Positions 45,721 to 56,959 of a DNA stretch of 64,000 bases are shown here, in pieces. Every line of letters begins with the position of its first letter. The first letter of the stretch is position 1. The notes below the pieces were generated by a model. The model did no database searches and was not told where the DNA came from. It saw only the letters and a list, made by a program, of their open reading frames with translations. The position numbers and the translations under genes are program-made. The stretch comes from Ulota crispa (lineage: Eukaryota; Streptophyta; Bryopsida; Orthotrichales; Orthotrichaceae). The stretch lies in contig OY987251.1 of assembly GCA_963920765.1 (NCBI GenBank), positions 13,767,219-13,831,218 on the forward strand. The letters are read 5' to 3'.

Positions 45721-48193
45721 TTCATATGTCTACTCATGCTTGTTTATATATGCGCATGTGTGTATGCGTGCACAAGTATATTTATACATACACAATGTAA
45801 AAGTAAATCTATAATTAAGTTTAATGTAAAAGTAAGTCATTAAGTGAAAAATATCTTATTGTATTGTCTTATTTTCTATTGTGGGAGAAGAATATTTTTG
45901 AAATTACAACTAAGTGAATTTTGATTTTGTTATCAAATTTTTATAAAATTAATTAAAACTAATCGAAACTCTCACAAGGATCTTCTTTAACAATCAATAA
46001 TAGTAATTGCAAAAAAAAAAGCTTGTAAGTCCTCAAAAGTTGCTTTTGAATCTATAATTAATTCTACAATTGAGTTTATGTTAAAGTGAGCTTAGAATGT
46101 TTCACTCATATTTACCTTCATGTGGACAAACATCAACAAAATCATTAAGTTGTGGACTTGTGGTGTAGTAAAAAATTAGTTGAATTCATGCCAATTTCCT
46201 TCTTGAGGGTTAAGGAAATAGCGTATGGGCACAAAGAGATACAAGGAATTGATAAAAAGTTTTCTTTTTTGTTTAAATTAGAAAATCATTAAGTAAGGAG
46301 CAAATCATTTTTGTACCCTTGTACATAGAATCATAGGGTATATGAAAGTGGTGCATAGCAATTTTATATTGAATTGCCTTTGCAATCACAACAAACCTTA
46401 CTACTAAGGTCATTGTAAGTAAAACAATTTTTTTATGCAAAACTCTCATAGGAATTATGTGTGTACAAACCAAAATTCCAAACTTCTCTCAAATTGTAAA
46501 TTTCTTACAAAGTACATAATGCATATGAGATTAGACAAGTGGACATTCAAATGAAACTTTTTTGCTTCTAATACACCTTGATGTTGGCATGTATCTTGTT
46601 CTTGTTTAATTGTTTATATTAGTCATAATTATTTTTTTGTCAATAAACTTTTTCAAATTTTGTGGTACTTATGACTTAAATTTATCTTCATCTTTTTTGT
46701 CACACCTTATTACATGGTAAACAATATACTTAAAAGAATGTCACATTAATTATTCAAAAAATGGTTTTCCTTTATCATTCAAGGATTAATTTGTTTGAGT
46801 CATAAAGGTGTCATGTGTCAAAATTGGGTGATACCACGGGATGTATTTCACATGGATTATTCCTCATCTTGGGTGGTACAATATTTATGAAATTTGTCCC
46901 ACAAAGCTTGCTCTCTATTTTGGAACTTCACAATTGTTATTTTAAAGAGGTAAAAACAAAATGGTTGGAGGATGATAAAAATAAAATTGGTAAGAAAATT
47001 ATTGACATGACAGCACTTGGACCAAAAGTATTTTAAAGATCAATTAATTATATGAAGATCAATGAAAATGTCTCTTAACAAAACCCATTATCCACCTATG
47101 TCACAAGTGCCAACTCATCAACACCAAATTCAGAGCCAAATCTTCACCTTGCTTCACAATGATTCCTTATAACGATTCTTCGTGATGGGAATGGAAATTG
47201 CACATCAACAGCTTTCTACCGTCCTTGAAATGATTCTGGCTTTCTTTTTTTAATACACGTGTCATGCTCAAGTTCAGGCAAAGCATCAAAGGTAAAAGAC
47301 GTATGAGCCTTGTTTTCAACACTTGGCAAAAGGTCTCATCTCACTATCAATCAGTTACTTGTTGCTTATTATACTTAACAACAGTTCGTAATGGAAATAT
47401 AAAGAGATCATCCCAGAAATGATATTGAACTCTTGAGAACTGTCTCCAGGAGTCACAGCAATGGAGAGATAGTTTCTGGGTATGAAAAAAATGCTGATTT
47501 ATGTAATACTTGGAGCTCTTTAAACCAAACCACGGTGTCGAATGATGTTTTGATGCTCATATTTTGTAGTGAAAACATTACACAAGAGAAGTTCTGGGAT
47601 CGGCAACGAATACTGAGAATTACGACTTCAACTTTGCAATAGAACTGGAATCTTAGAAATATATGACTGCTTTCAGTTGTGTTTCTAAGCTCGAAAGGAT
47701 CTAGCACAGCGCTTGTGTTAAACGTTCAGCAAGAGGGAGCTCAAGGACTAAAACGAAAAAAGATCAAAAGGTTCAGCAAGCCAGTAGATACAAAAAGAAG
47801 CATAAACGAAGACAAACAATCGTCAATTCTAGCATCCGGTAACACACAGACAAATCAGAGGGTAGCGAGAACCAAAAGTGTGCAAGTCCAATTAGCATGT
47901 GGTCTTTTGTCCAAAAGGCTCCCACTACATGCCACCAAATTCAAAAGGGGCCCACCGAAGCTGTGAGTGCGCCACTCTACTTCCTCGAGAGTTTTAAAAA
48001 CCAGCAGTACACATGTATCATGAGGTGTTCATAAGCAACCCCTGCCCTTCCCAAAAACTCAAAACCCTAACGTACTGATCCGGGACCTACTCCTACCCGA
48101 CGTTCAAAAGAGAGCATCATGATATCATCCAAAATTTTGCACCCTCGTGATGTTTACATTCTGCAGATGCGTACAAATCCCTTACCATACACC
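45721..48193. other. Intergenic between the right arm and ASF1; no gene seen
   Basis: AT-rich to about 47,100, then more mixed. A 95-codon frame at 47,679-47,966 is Lys/Gln/Ser-rich with no recognisable domain; it is not called as a gene. The right end holds the ASF1 3' untranslated region. Confidence 0.45.
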
Positions 48194-49430
48194 CTACTCC
48201 TGTTCAGGGTAACCTGATGAGATTTCCATTGGTCTCACTCCGTCATCTAGTTCCGCGTCGGTAGTCACTTGATACGGAGCTGGTGCATTGAACATGCTCG
48301 GATAGTTGTTGTTCGCAGGTGTAGTATCAGGCACTTGGTTTGTGGCAGGAGCAGGAGGTGTGGCGTTAAAGACGATTGGGAACTTTGTCACGCGCGGCTT
48401 GTCAGCCAGAATGTTGCGTTGCACTCTGTTGATCACCACCTTCGCCGGTGGCTCCTCGCGTAGATGCTCGTCCACGTACTCGTTGCTCACGTAGTACCCC
48501 ACTCTCAGAAACTCCTGCCCCACGTACGAGCATGTCAGCAGCAGCACCGTCACTCCTATGATGTCCTCCTCCGGGATCTTCGACGCCTCTGGAGGATCCG
48601 CCTGCCAACAATCCACCAACACATGCCACCACACCGCATCAGACCAACAGCTCATAAGGTAGCAACACCCATTACCGTCAAATTAAGGGTTTTGAACATG
48701 ATGATTATTAATAAACATCTAGCAAATTATAGGATCCTATCAGGAAGAGAAAAATGATGAGTTTGCACTTTCAAATGTATTATTTGGATACAAGTTCTGA
48801 ATTTTTAAAGAGCCGACTGCAATTGCACCTAATACCAACACAAAGGTTTCATGTTCACATGTTGTACATCCTTGTAATTACATCTATTCACTTCCACAGA
48901 TTTTCCAAGACTTTAGAGGTGATGGTTATGGATACAGTGATGGTTATAGGTGTTGCTACCTTAGACTGTCACTAAGTGATGACTATATCGAGAATCTGGG
49001 TCACATGGAGATATGGAGTATGATGCGAGTGTTGCCAACGAGGAGTATGCAAGAATACGCACCTGGAAAACGAATCTGTAGTTGCCCACGTTCACGGGAC
49101 CGACCAGCACGCTCTCCAGCACTTGATCGTACTTCTCATCCTCAGCGGAGCCCACGTATATCAGCTTCCATTCCAGATCTGCATCGTTGAAGCAATCATG
49201 GGCGATTAGGAGCTTGCAGGAATTGTAACATGACGACAATCATGGCAGCAACATCAACAACATTCAGATGCAGAAATGTCATATTTGTAATAAGGATGTC
49301 ATACTTGGAATAAGGGCTTACCGTCTTTGAGAGGGACGAGACACTCGTACGAGATCTCGAACTGGAAGGGGTTTTGGAACATGGACGGGTTGTCCAGCAC
49401 GGTCACGTTCGTCACGTTTACGGCACTCAT
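48194..49430 (-). CDS. ASF1: Histone H3-H4 chaperone ASF1, 210 aa, three exons
   Basis: ASF1 binds the H3-H4 dimer and passes it to CAF-1 or HIRA during nucleosome assembly. Exons 49430-49322, 49178-49063 and 48601-48194 join with GT-AG introns in matching phase (the first intron splits the Asp37 codon). The protein starts [18 protein letters not shown]. The conserved core ends near residue 155 and has the histone-binding Asp37, Asp88 and Val94 in their usual positions ([14 protein letters not shown]), plus [11 protein letters not shown]. The tail (156-210) is Pro/Ala/Asn-rich and acidic at the end, as in plant ASF1. Intron 2 carries a small transposon. No damage seen; length is normal for plants. 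Confidence 0.95.
48655..48963. mobile_element. TA-flanked element in ASF1 intron 2, family copy 2
   Basis: TA (48655-48656 and 48962-48963) flanks 305 bp with termini AGGTAGCAACACCCATTACC and, inward from the right, AGGTAGCAACACCTATAACC. The interior matches the 19.66-kb element (GGGTTTTGAACATGATGATT; GGTTTCATGTTCACATGTTG). It fills about two thirds of the intron. Confidence 0.65.
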
Positions 49431-50285
49431 TGTCGTAAGCTCCTACAACGGTCTTTGAATAACAACGCCAGCAACAGAAAGCTGGAAAGAAACCCTAACA
49501 TACGACTCCCAAGGAGAAACAAAGCTTTTGAACAATGCGGGACACTGCACGTATTTTGTCAAAAAACGCGCTGCAATGTGGAGAACTCTCTAACGCTCAA
49601 AAAATCAACCTACTAGACGTGAAATCGGATGTTAAGCAATGAACGAGAGGTACAGCCTTTTATAGCCATAAAAGAGACCTAAGCACACTCCTCCTTGAAA
49701 GCGGATTATCAGGTCCACTTGGCTTCAACTACACGCTACGTCCGGTCCAGGAATTATGGACTTTCTGCCTCCGGAAACGTCCGACACGCTCTTGCAAGAA
49801 AGTATAATTCAAAATATAAAGTTGACCACCACGTTGTGTTACCAAATGAAGCGAATCAGCACCAGCAGATAAGCCCTAAAAGCTAAACTCCTACAACAAT
49901 ATCTCTCCGCCAAGAAAACTGGACGTTGAAATCGAACGAGAAACAAAACACGGAGCGCAGATGTCGACTCGTAATAGCGCACAATGCATATCAGGAATGG
50001 TTTCAGCCAAGCCAAATCTCCAATTGCAGTGTCACGACGGTCCAAACGTTCAAGAAAGATGTTCTCGCGATTGCCAGTTCCTCCAATACGCCAAGAAAAC
50101 CCTAAACCGCAAACTAGGCCTGAAATGAGTATCCTCAAATGCACTTCTGCATGATTTTCTTCAATATCATCCAAGAATCCCGTCTAAATCGCCTCAATCG
50201 CAGGTCAATCGTCGCATTAGTACGTCAAGGACTCCACCCTAAACCCTAATTCTGTCACCGATACAGTATCCGTTTCCGCTTCTCG
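49431..50285. other. Upstream of ASF1, with a telo-box at 50,241-50,249
   Basis: Holds the ASF1 promoter. An AAACCCTAA motif lies at 50241-50249, facing a short plus-strand frame. No protein-coding gene is recognised in between. Confidence 0.45.
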
Positions 50286-50498
50286 ATGTCTTCCACCTCC
50301 TCCAATTCCGCTCCCGTTCAAAATTATGGCAAACGTGCGATCCAGGTGATGCTCTCACCTGCAGCTTCTAGGGTTGTTACTTCTGAGCTGGGAAACCATG
50401 ATCGTGAGAAAGCATTGGAATGCGCAAGTTACGAGGGGGGCGGTAGGAGGGCGGAGTTGGAAGGGAGGGGTGGAAATGAATCGGGAATTGGAATGTGA
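50286..50498 (+). CDS. Hypothetical short frame, possibly exon 1 of a lost gene
   Basis: Frame of 70 codons beginning MSSTSSNSAPVQNYGKRAIQ, about 37 bp after a telo-box, with a possible donor at ATCCAG|GTGATG after codon 20. I do not recognise it. The sequence that follows becomes a G/A-rich low-complexity run, and a TA-flanked element begins at 50,846, so a gene may have been truncated here. Weak call. Confidence 0.2.
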   Translation: MSSTSSNSAPVQNYGKRAIQVMLSPAASRVVTSELGNHDREKALECASYEGGGRRAELEGRGGNESGIGM

Positions 50499-50843
50499 AA
50501 GGGAGGGGGAAGGGGAAGAGTGGTAGGGAGGGTGAGGGAAGTGGGGAAGAGAAAGGGAATGGAAAGAGGAGGATTTTGTTTGAGGAGATTTTGGTTCCGC
50601 AACTGCTGCGGCGACGGAAGAGCTGGAGCGAGAGAGAGAGAGGAAGTAGAAGAGCAGGCGAGGCGGGAGAGACGACCAGCGTTTTGCGTCAACCAGCTCC
50701 CGCTCCCGCCCTCCTCCACGAGCCGGATGGGGAACGGATTGGGAACGTGGTGGGGACCGGTGGGGAACGAGTTGGGGACGTGTGATCCCGTGTCGTCGGC
50801 TTGGTTACTCATGACTCGAACAAAGTGGCTCCTGGCTGTGATG

Positions 50844-51525
50844 TACACCAAATAGTACATTTAGGTTGCCCCGTACTAATTTCTCTACATTTCACACTTA
50901 GTTAAGAATAACTATGATAAACAATGGAAAAAGTAAGCAAAGATTGGGTGTAACAATAAATATCAAAATTAGGGAACAAGAAAGATGGAATTTTACACAG
51001 AATGAGAAAATTATGTAGCAAAAAGAGAGTTGCATGCCCCTCTAGGTCATCAAGGGCAACATTTTTAAGTGTTACAACCATACATATTGAAGGGTTGTAT
51101 GATGGTGGATGCATAAAAAAATTGGAAAGCCCTTAGAGTAACTCAAATACGTCTGTACATACAGCCATACATACGGCCGCAAAGGGCGTTTGGGACTTTC
51201 AGGGGTTAAAAGACGAGGTTACTATAATACATAGTATGTACGCTGCTCTATAACGGGCATTTGCTACCAACAAAAAGTTTTAATTTGGGATCTTAACTAC
51301 CTCACTAGAACAACATCAATCTATATTCTAATTTCTTTGTTGATCTCAAATGTAATAAAGGTGTGGATGCACTCCAAATACAAGAAAAATTCTCCGTATT
51401 GAACTGGTTGCAAAGGGTTGCCTCATCCTTTAGGAAATAAACGCCAGAAACAAAAACCTTGATCAAGGGTGAGCCGTGAGGTAACTTTGCCAAGGTAAGG
51501 CAACCTAAATGCAATATTTGGTGTA
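50844..51525. mobile_element. TA-flanked element, larger member of an abutting pair
   Basis: TA at 50844-50845 and 51524-51525 flanks 678 bp with termini CACCAAATAGTACATTTAGG and, inward from the right, CACCAAATATTGCATTTAGG. It contains a lone piggyBac-type right end (CAGGGGTTAA near 51,200). Confidence 0.6.
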
Positions 51526-51829
51526 CACCAAATAGTGCATTTAGGTTGCCTCATACTAATCTCTTGACATTTCACACTATTTAAATACTTAGTGCAGCTA
51601 CAATAATTTTCACCAATAATTACTGCAATAAAAACCTTTTACTAGGCTTGACAACAACAACATAGTTGTAAGATGACAAATCAACTAGGTCCACGTGGTA
51701 AACCATGTGTAATCTTAGTATCTAAAAAAATTTAGGCACCTCCAAATGGCCAAGCCATAAGTCATGAAGTAACTTTCCATGGTAAGGCAACCTAATTGTT
51801 AAGGCAACCTATATGCACTATTTGGTGTA
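51524..51829. mobile_element. TA-flanked element, smaller member of an abutting pair
   Basis: TA at 51524-51525 (shared with the previous element) and 51828-51829 flanks 302 bp. Termini are CACCAAATAGTGCATTTAGG and, inward from the right, CACCAAATAGTGCATATAGG. The junction creates a 52-bp near-perfect palindrome (51499-51550). Confidence 0.62.
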
Positions 51830-54786
51830 ATTCAAAGGTTAGGTGTGACCACTAAGGGTGCATTCACACTAAGGTGATGAAAATGTGTGGTATAAAACAC
51901 AAGGGTTACAAAGGATTTTGCAAAACACAATCTGTGTAAGCAAAAATATATCCCTTATGCTTGAGAGTTCATCCCTATCATAAAGCAGCTAATGTTTGTT
52001 TGTCAAGGGAAATCCAAAATTCTCTATCAACACCAAAAATTTGAAATTATGTATTATGATGCTTCATGATGTGAAGCATCCGGTGTTTGTCGTCATTAGA
52101 AACTTTAAATTTAGAGAGGGGGAGGGAGAGGAAAAGACAAGAAAGGGAGGGTGAAACGTGATTTGAAACTAAAAGAGAGGCAAAGCAAAGTGCGGGTAAG
52201 GCATACTAGTTCACATATAAGAGGATATGTGATCTTTGTGGGGTGAGCATAGAACAAAAACGCCACATCTTTCGTGTGGGATCTAAATATCTTCACTATT
52301 CATTTCTACTGGCTAAATACTTTGAAGTTTATAAATCCATAGAAGCAATTGACGCCCTCACGTGAGCCCTCAAAAGTTTAAGGTTATAATTCACCCACCA
52401 TGTCAATAGCCACACTACTTCAAAATTAGAATTAGACCTCTTGGTGCAAGCACTCAATGAGAGTTTGAAATCTTGACCTCATGAGTTTCATGTTTCCTTG
52501 TTTGGTTTGAATGTATTCTAAGAGCAGGCATCCATTAGGTGGACAATGAATGTATTAAAACCCTTACATTAGAAGGTATATGAAATTGGTGAAGTCCATC
52601 AAAGTATGCTTAGTAAGCAATTTTTGTCTATTCTTCCACCATGTGACTAGTTTGGTTATTGGATGCTTCACGATTTTTGTGCAAGATGAGATGGAAAAAA
52701 AGAAGACTTGCAAAAATAAAGATGTTCGTTTTTTAATCTACTTAGGGCATTGTTTGTTTTGCCTTGAAATTTTCAAACCTACATGCTTCAGTGCTCATGC
52801 ACTATGACTTAGGGATTAAGTACTATTTTTTTATGAAAAGAAATGAAAAACGTAAAATTACAATGACTGATGCGCATTGTTGTTTGGTTTTAAGTTATGT
52901 TATTTGGTTAGTAACTAATGAATGTGACAATGTAATATTAGATGAACATGGCTTATTGATGTTTGATGAATTAAGTTGATTGGCTCTTGATGGATAGAGA
53001 AGTACCATCTAGGCCTTTTATGAACATGGATTATTAGTGTTTAATATAAATATTTGAAATATGGAGCTTTTTGTTCATGTACATAAATACTTTTTCACTT
53101 GCAAATTCTCTCTTACTCTCTTCTAGCCATTTGATTATTCTACCATCATCTTTCATCATTCTATCACCTATTCTTTTGGATCCACATGTTTTCATGTGTG
53201 AACCCTTTGTTAAACAATTCTTCCACTTTGCTCAAGAAATTTAAAAGTATGTTTTACAAAAATTTATCAAATTAAATAAATAAATAACTTTTCAAACTTT
53301 ATCTCCAATGGTGATGTTATGAAGGTTCATTCTACCAACATGCATTGCCATCTACATAGTATTTTAAACCTCCAATACTCAAGAGACAATATTGCAACTA
53401 TTTTCTCACTTTAACCCTTAAATTTTTTAGCAACCTAAAAAGGGTTGATTGTTTTTTAAAATAGCCATTTATGAACTTAGGAATGTAAAGAATCACTTGA
53501 ACTTTGGCTCATTTGAAAGAGAAACAAGTTAGCTATGTAGTGGTGTTTTCAAATTTAGAAGAAGAGCCACTATCAAATTTATAGAAATTTTCAAACCATG
53601 GTTGGTCTTGGAGTTGCAATGTTAAATTTTGGCCCTAGATTTGTGAAAATCTTTTATTTTACTCACAATTTTTGAAATTTAAGGGTAAAGTGGTCACTAT
53701 TGCAAGATCATTTTCTCACTCACTTTTTACCCTAAACATACAAGACTTGTTTCTATGCATGTGGAACTTGGTTACGTTGAGAATGAGCATAAGATGCCAA
53801 CATTTTAAAATCCTATGTGTCAAAAAGAGCCAATCAAAGCACAATTTCAACTACTCCAAAATATTGGTTTCCTTGTAGTACCATTTACATTTTTATTATA
53901 ATCTTTGAATCTAACCCTTGAATTGAAACCAAACTTTGTAGAGATGATAAGGACTTGGCTTTCTACAAGATCTTAGTTACTTTGGCCTAAAAATGACACA
54001 TCGTACTTCAAGCTTCACCCTTTCATAACTTACAAAATTGAGATCCAAAACACCTTCAAAATGGCTGAAATTTTTAAGGATTAAGTAGCATTTCTTGGCT
54101 ATTTTTTATTTACTTAATATTTCACAAGCATCCTAAAATAACTTGTACATGGTATTTAGTACTCTTGCTTTTAGGATTTTAACCACACTTAGATGAACAT
54201 TCATGCAAGAATCAACACCTATAAACTTTCCAAATTTTTATTGGGAATGCATACTAGTTCAAGGATCCTTTGATTTGTGCTTGAAAAAAATGAATCAAGC
54301 TTTTATTTAAAATTTACTTCGGCTTTTTAAATGTTTTTTTGCTTTCGCTACAAAACCCGCACATGTTTTCCAAGAAGGGAAAAGATCCTGCCCATATAAA
54401 ATTGAACACAAAGTCAAAGAAAATCCAAATTCCTTTGTTGAGGCGTCCTTAGGTGAAATTTAAAAAGAGAAATTTGAATTAGTAGCACATTGAAGATAAG
54501 TCTTTTAATTATGAAAATGAAGATGCAAATCTCTCTCTCTCGAAAATGGCTTTGTAGTGAAACATAGATACAAAGAAGAAGATGAATTCAAATCATGTAT
54601 GGATGATTGCAGTTATAATTGCATGGGTGGTTGTCATGGGTGGTTGTTTGATTTTTGCCGGCCAGTATAGTTGCACCATAATATTGTTGGATGCCTACAA
54701 ATTGTTTTTGCAATTAAAAAAACCACAAGGATATATTATAGAATTTGTAAAAATACAAAATTATAAATTTTCTCTTTAAAACATTC
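51830..54786. other. AT-rich intergenic DNA, no gene seen
   Basis: Open frames of at most about 75 codons with no recognisable features. No repeat termini recognised apart from those listed on either side. Confidence 0.45.
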
Positions 54787-55176
54787 TAAGGTAGTCACCT
54801 CATAAGCGTGAGTTTAAGCACTTTAGCATGGTTAGGGTAGTTGGACAAGGGTAAAAATCATATCACTAAATTGGAAATAGAGAACAAAAAAATTAGTTTA
54901 GTTTGCAAAGTTATCCACATAGTCATGTGTGCGTGGGTATTTTCCAGAGTGCTAAATCACTGAAATTGTAAGAACCATGCATAAGAGATGCTATAAACAA
55001 GGCTTGTTGGTTCTTAAATAGTGAGATGGGTACTCAAAATTGTCATACCAATCACCCACAACCATTGTTTTGTTATCCATAACCATCACTTAGTGCACTC
55101 ATAAGCATTTGCTTTTTTAATTATGATGTCAGTGACGCGCATGGGGATGGTCATGCTAATGGGTGTGGCTACCTTA
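54787..55176. mobile_element. TA-flanked element, family copy 3
   Basis: TA (54787-54788 and 55175-55176) flanks 386 bp with termini AGGTAGTCACCTCATAAGC and, inward from the right, AGGTAGCCACACCCATTAGC. These match the ends of the 19.66-kb and ASF1-intron elements. Confidence 0.55.
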
Positions 55177-56076
55177 ACCCTTTAAGGACCACGCGACTAT
55201 ATTTTGGTCACTAGGAATGGTTTTTGGCTTGTAAGTTGAAATCGCTCAATAATTTGGAATTTGGTCTTGAAGTGCGCATGTGATTACAAGAATTTTGCAT
55301 CCATCTAACAAAATAACAATGCAATTGGGTATGTGAGTTGATAAATAGTGGTGTTTATATGGCATGGCTTCAAAATACGTATCCGTTTTTTGTCAAAGAT
55401 GGATCAAAGCAACAACACAATACATCAAGTATGCAAGAAGAATGTCAACTTTCAATTGCATAATTCTAAAAAAATTCAAATTGCTTAAGAAATATGCTTG
55501 TATTGTTTTCATATACGGTAGTAGTATAATTGTAGTATTTGAAGATCTACTTAAATGGGGTTGTCATTTTGGCTTTAAAATTTGTCATCCTACATTTAAG
55601 GCCAATTCTTGATTGTTTTCACTAATTGGATTTTCCAAAACAATTATCAAATTTCTTGTAGAACCGTTTTAGGGTAGCAAAGAAAGTGGGGTTTTTGACC
55701 CTTTTTGTTCACTTAGCTACACCTTGTGATTGCTATTTTTGTCTATTTTGAGTGAAACTAGTCTTGTTGGAAAGGTGGGAAATCCTACTTTCTAGAAATG
55801 TAAGGCTCTTCTCAATCAAAGCTTGCAAGAAAGGTTAACATTCAAAACTACACAAGAATGAAACACAAGAGATTTTTTGCATACGGCTCACTCAATCATT
55901 ATTATATTTCACCTTCAATGGTAGATCTAGCTGAAATTTTGGTGCTTTACAATGAACAAGGTGTACTTCCCATTTGTACCGTTGGATTATTGAAAATGGG
56001 TCCATATTTGAGTCAATTCCAAATCTAAGCTTACAGCCCTTGTTTTCAGTGGATTTTGTGAAAATGGGTGTGGTCG
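55177..56076. other. AT-rich DNA left of the piggyBac remnant
   Basis: Begins with TTAACCCTTTAAGGACC at 55174, which resembles a diverged piggyBac-type end but has no partner that I can find. No gene seen. Confidence 0.4.
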
Positions 56077-56506
56077 TTAATCTCTAAATGACGAGATGTC
56101 CCTTTGTGGCCAGTTTAGGGTATATATAGCGCATTTGGAGATGTTCCAGTTTGAGGATTTGTCTAGCTTTTGGAGAAGTTTGTACCAGCAAGTTCCTCAA
56201 TGATTTGCGATGCTTGGCGGGTTTAGATTCTTAGTGTGCAGAGCTCAGGAATTCTTTAAACGTCAAGAGGGCTATGGCATATGTATATTTTTGGGAAGGA
56301 TTCGGCCCAGAGGACGATAGGGTGTGACGATGGCACGTTCCGTGCAAATGGATCCGCGCTGGCATCTTGTTCTTGATTCATGGCGGGAGATGGTTGAGGC
56401 CATTACTTGCGCATGTCTTGGAAGAAGTAATGGTGCCTCCAAGATGATTATTGAGAGTACTTGTGACAGTTTATGCTGGACGGATTTGGTAGGTGGCTAG
56501 CACGGT

Positions 56507-56959
56507 TTGGTAGTAGATTTTACAGTTTTGACAACGTTGAGAAGGCTTGCAAATATAATTCTGAGAAGTGGTTTGCAATCAAGAGGGGGTGTGCTTGGAC
56601 GATCGATTCTCGCGGGTGCGAGGGAGGGGAGCAAGGATTTACTTAGCGACATGGATTCAACATCAAAGTTGGGCTCCGTAACGTCTAAGGCGGAAGTGGA
56701 AACTATTTACAAGTGGGCACAGCAACACAGTGCAATCGATTTGGAAGGCCAGTTCATTGTTCAGCTCACTAATGCTGCGTGGATGTGTAAACAGAAGCTT
56801 TTGCCACGTAATCGTCGATCAGCAGGAGTCAAAGACGCACATTGGCATTGGTTTTTATTCAGGAGGCACATTCAATACTTGCTGGAGTGGAGGGAGTGTT
56901 GGAAGGAAGGGGACCTGCTTGGATTTAGTCGAGAGGTGAATTGGATAATTTGGCACTAG
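56507..56959 (+). CDS. Unrecognised 150-codon frame at the start of the piggyBac region
   Basis: Begins MVVDFTVLTTLRRLANIILR and is rich in Trp and Arg near its end (AHWHWFLFRRHIQYLLEW). No family recognised. A short frame starting at 56,339 (MARSVQMDPRWHLVLDSW) lies just before it. They may be parts of a transposon-encoded protein or of an unrelated fragment. No start signal or intron evidence decides between these. Confidence 0.25.
   Translation: MVVDFTVLTTLRRLANIILRSGLQSRGGVLGRSILAGAREGSKDLLSDMDSTSKLGSVTSKAEVETIYKWAQQHSAIDLEGQFIVQLTNAAWMCKQKLLPRNRRSAGVKDAHWHWFLFRRHIQYLLEWRECWKEGDLLGFSREVNWIIWH

Noticed and set aside
47679-47966. 95-codon basic frame
   Set aside because: No recognisable domain, splice context or neighbour support.
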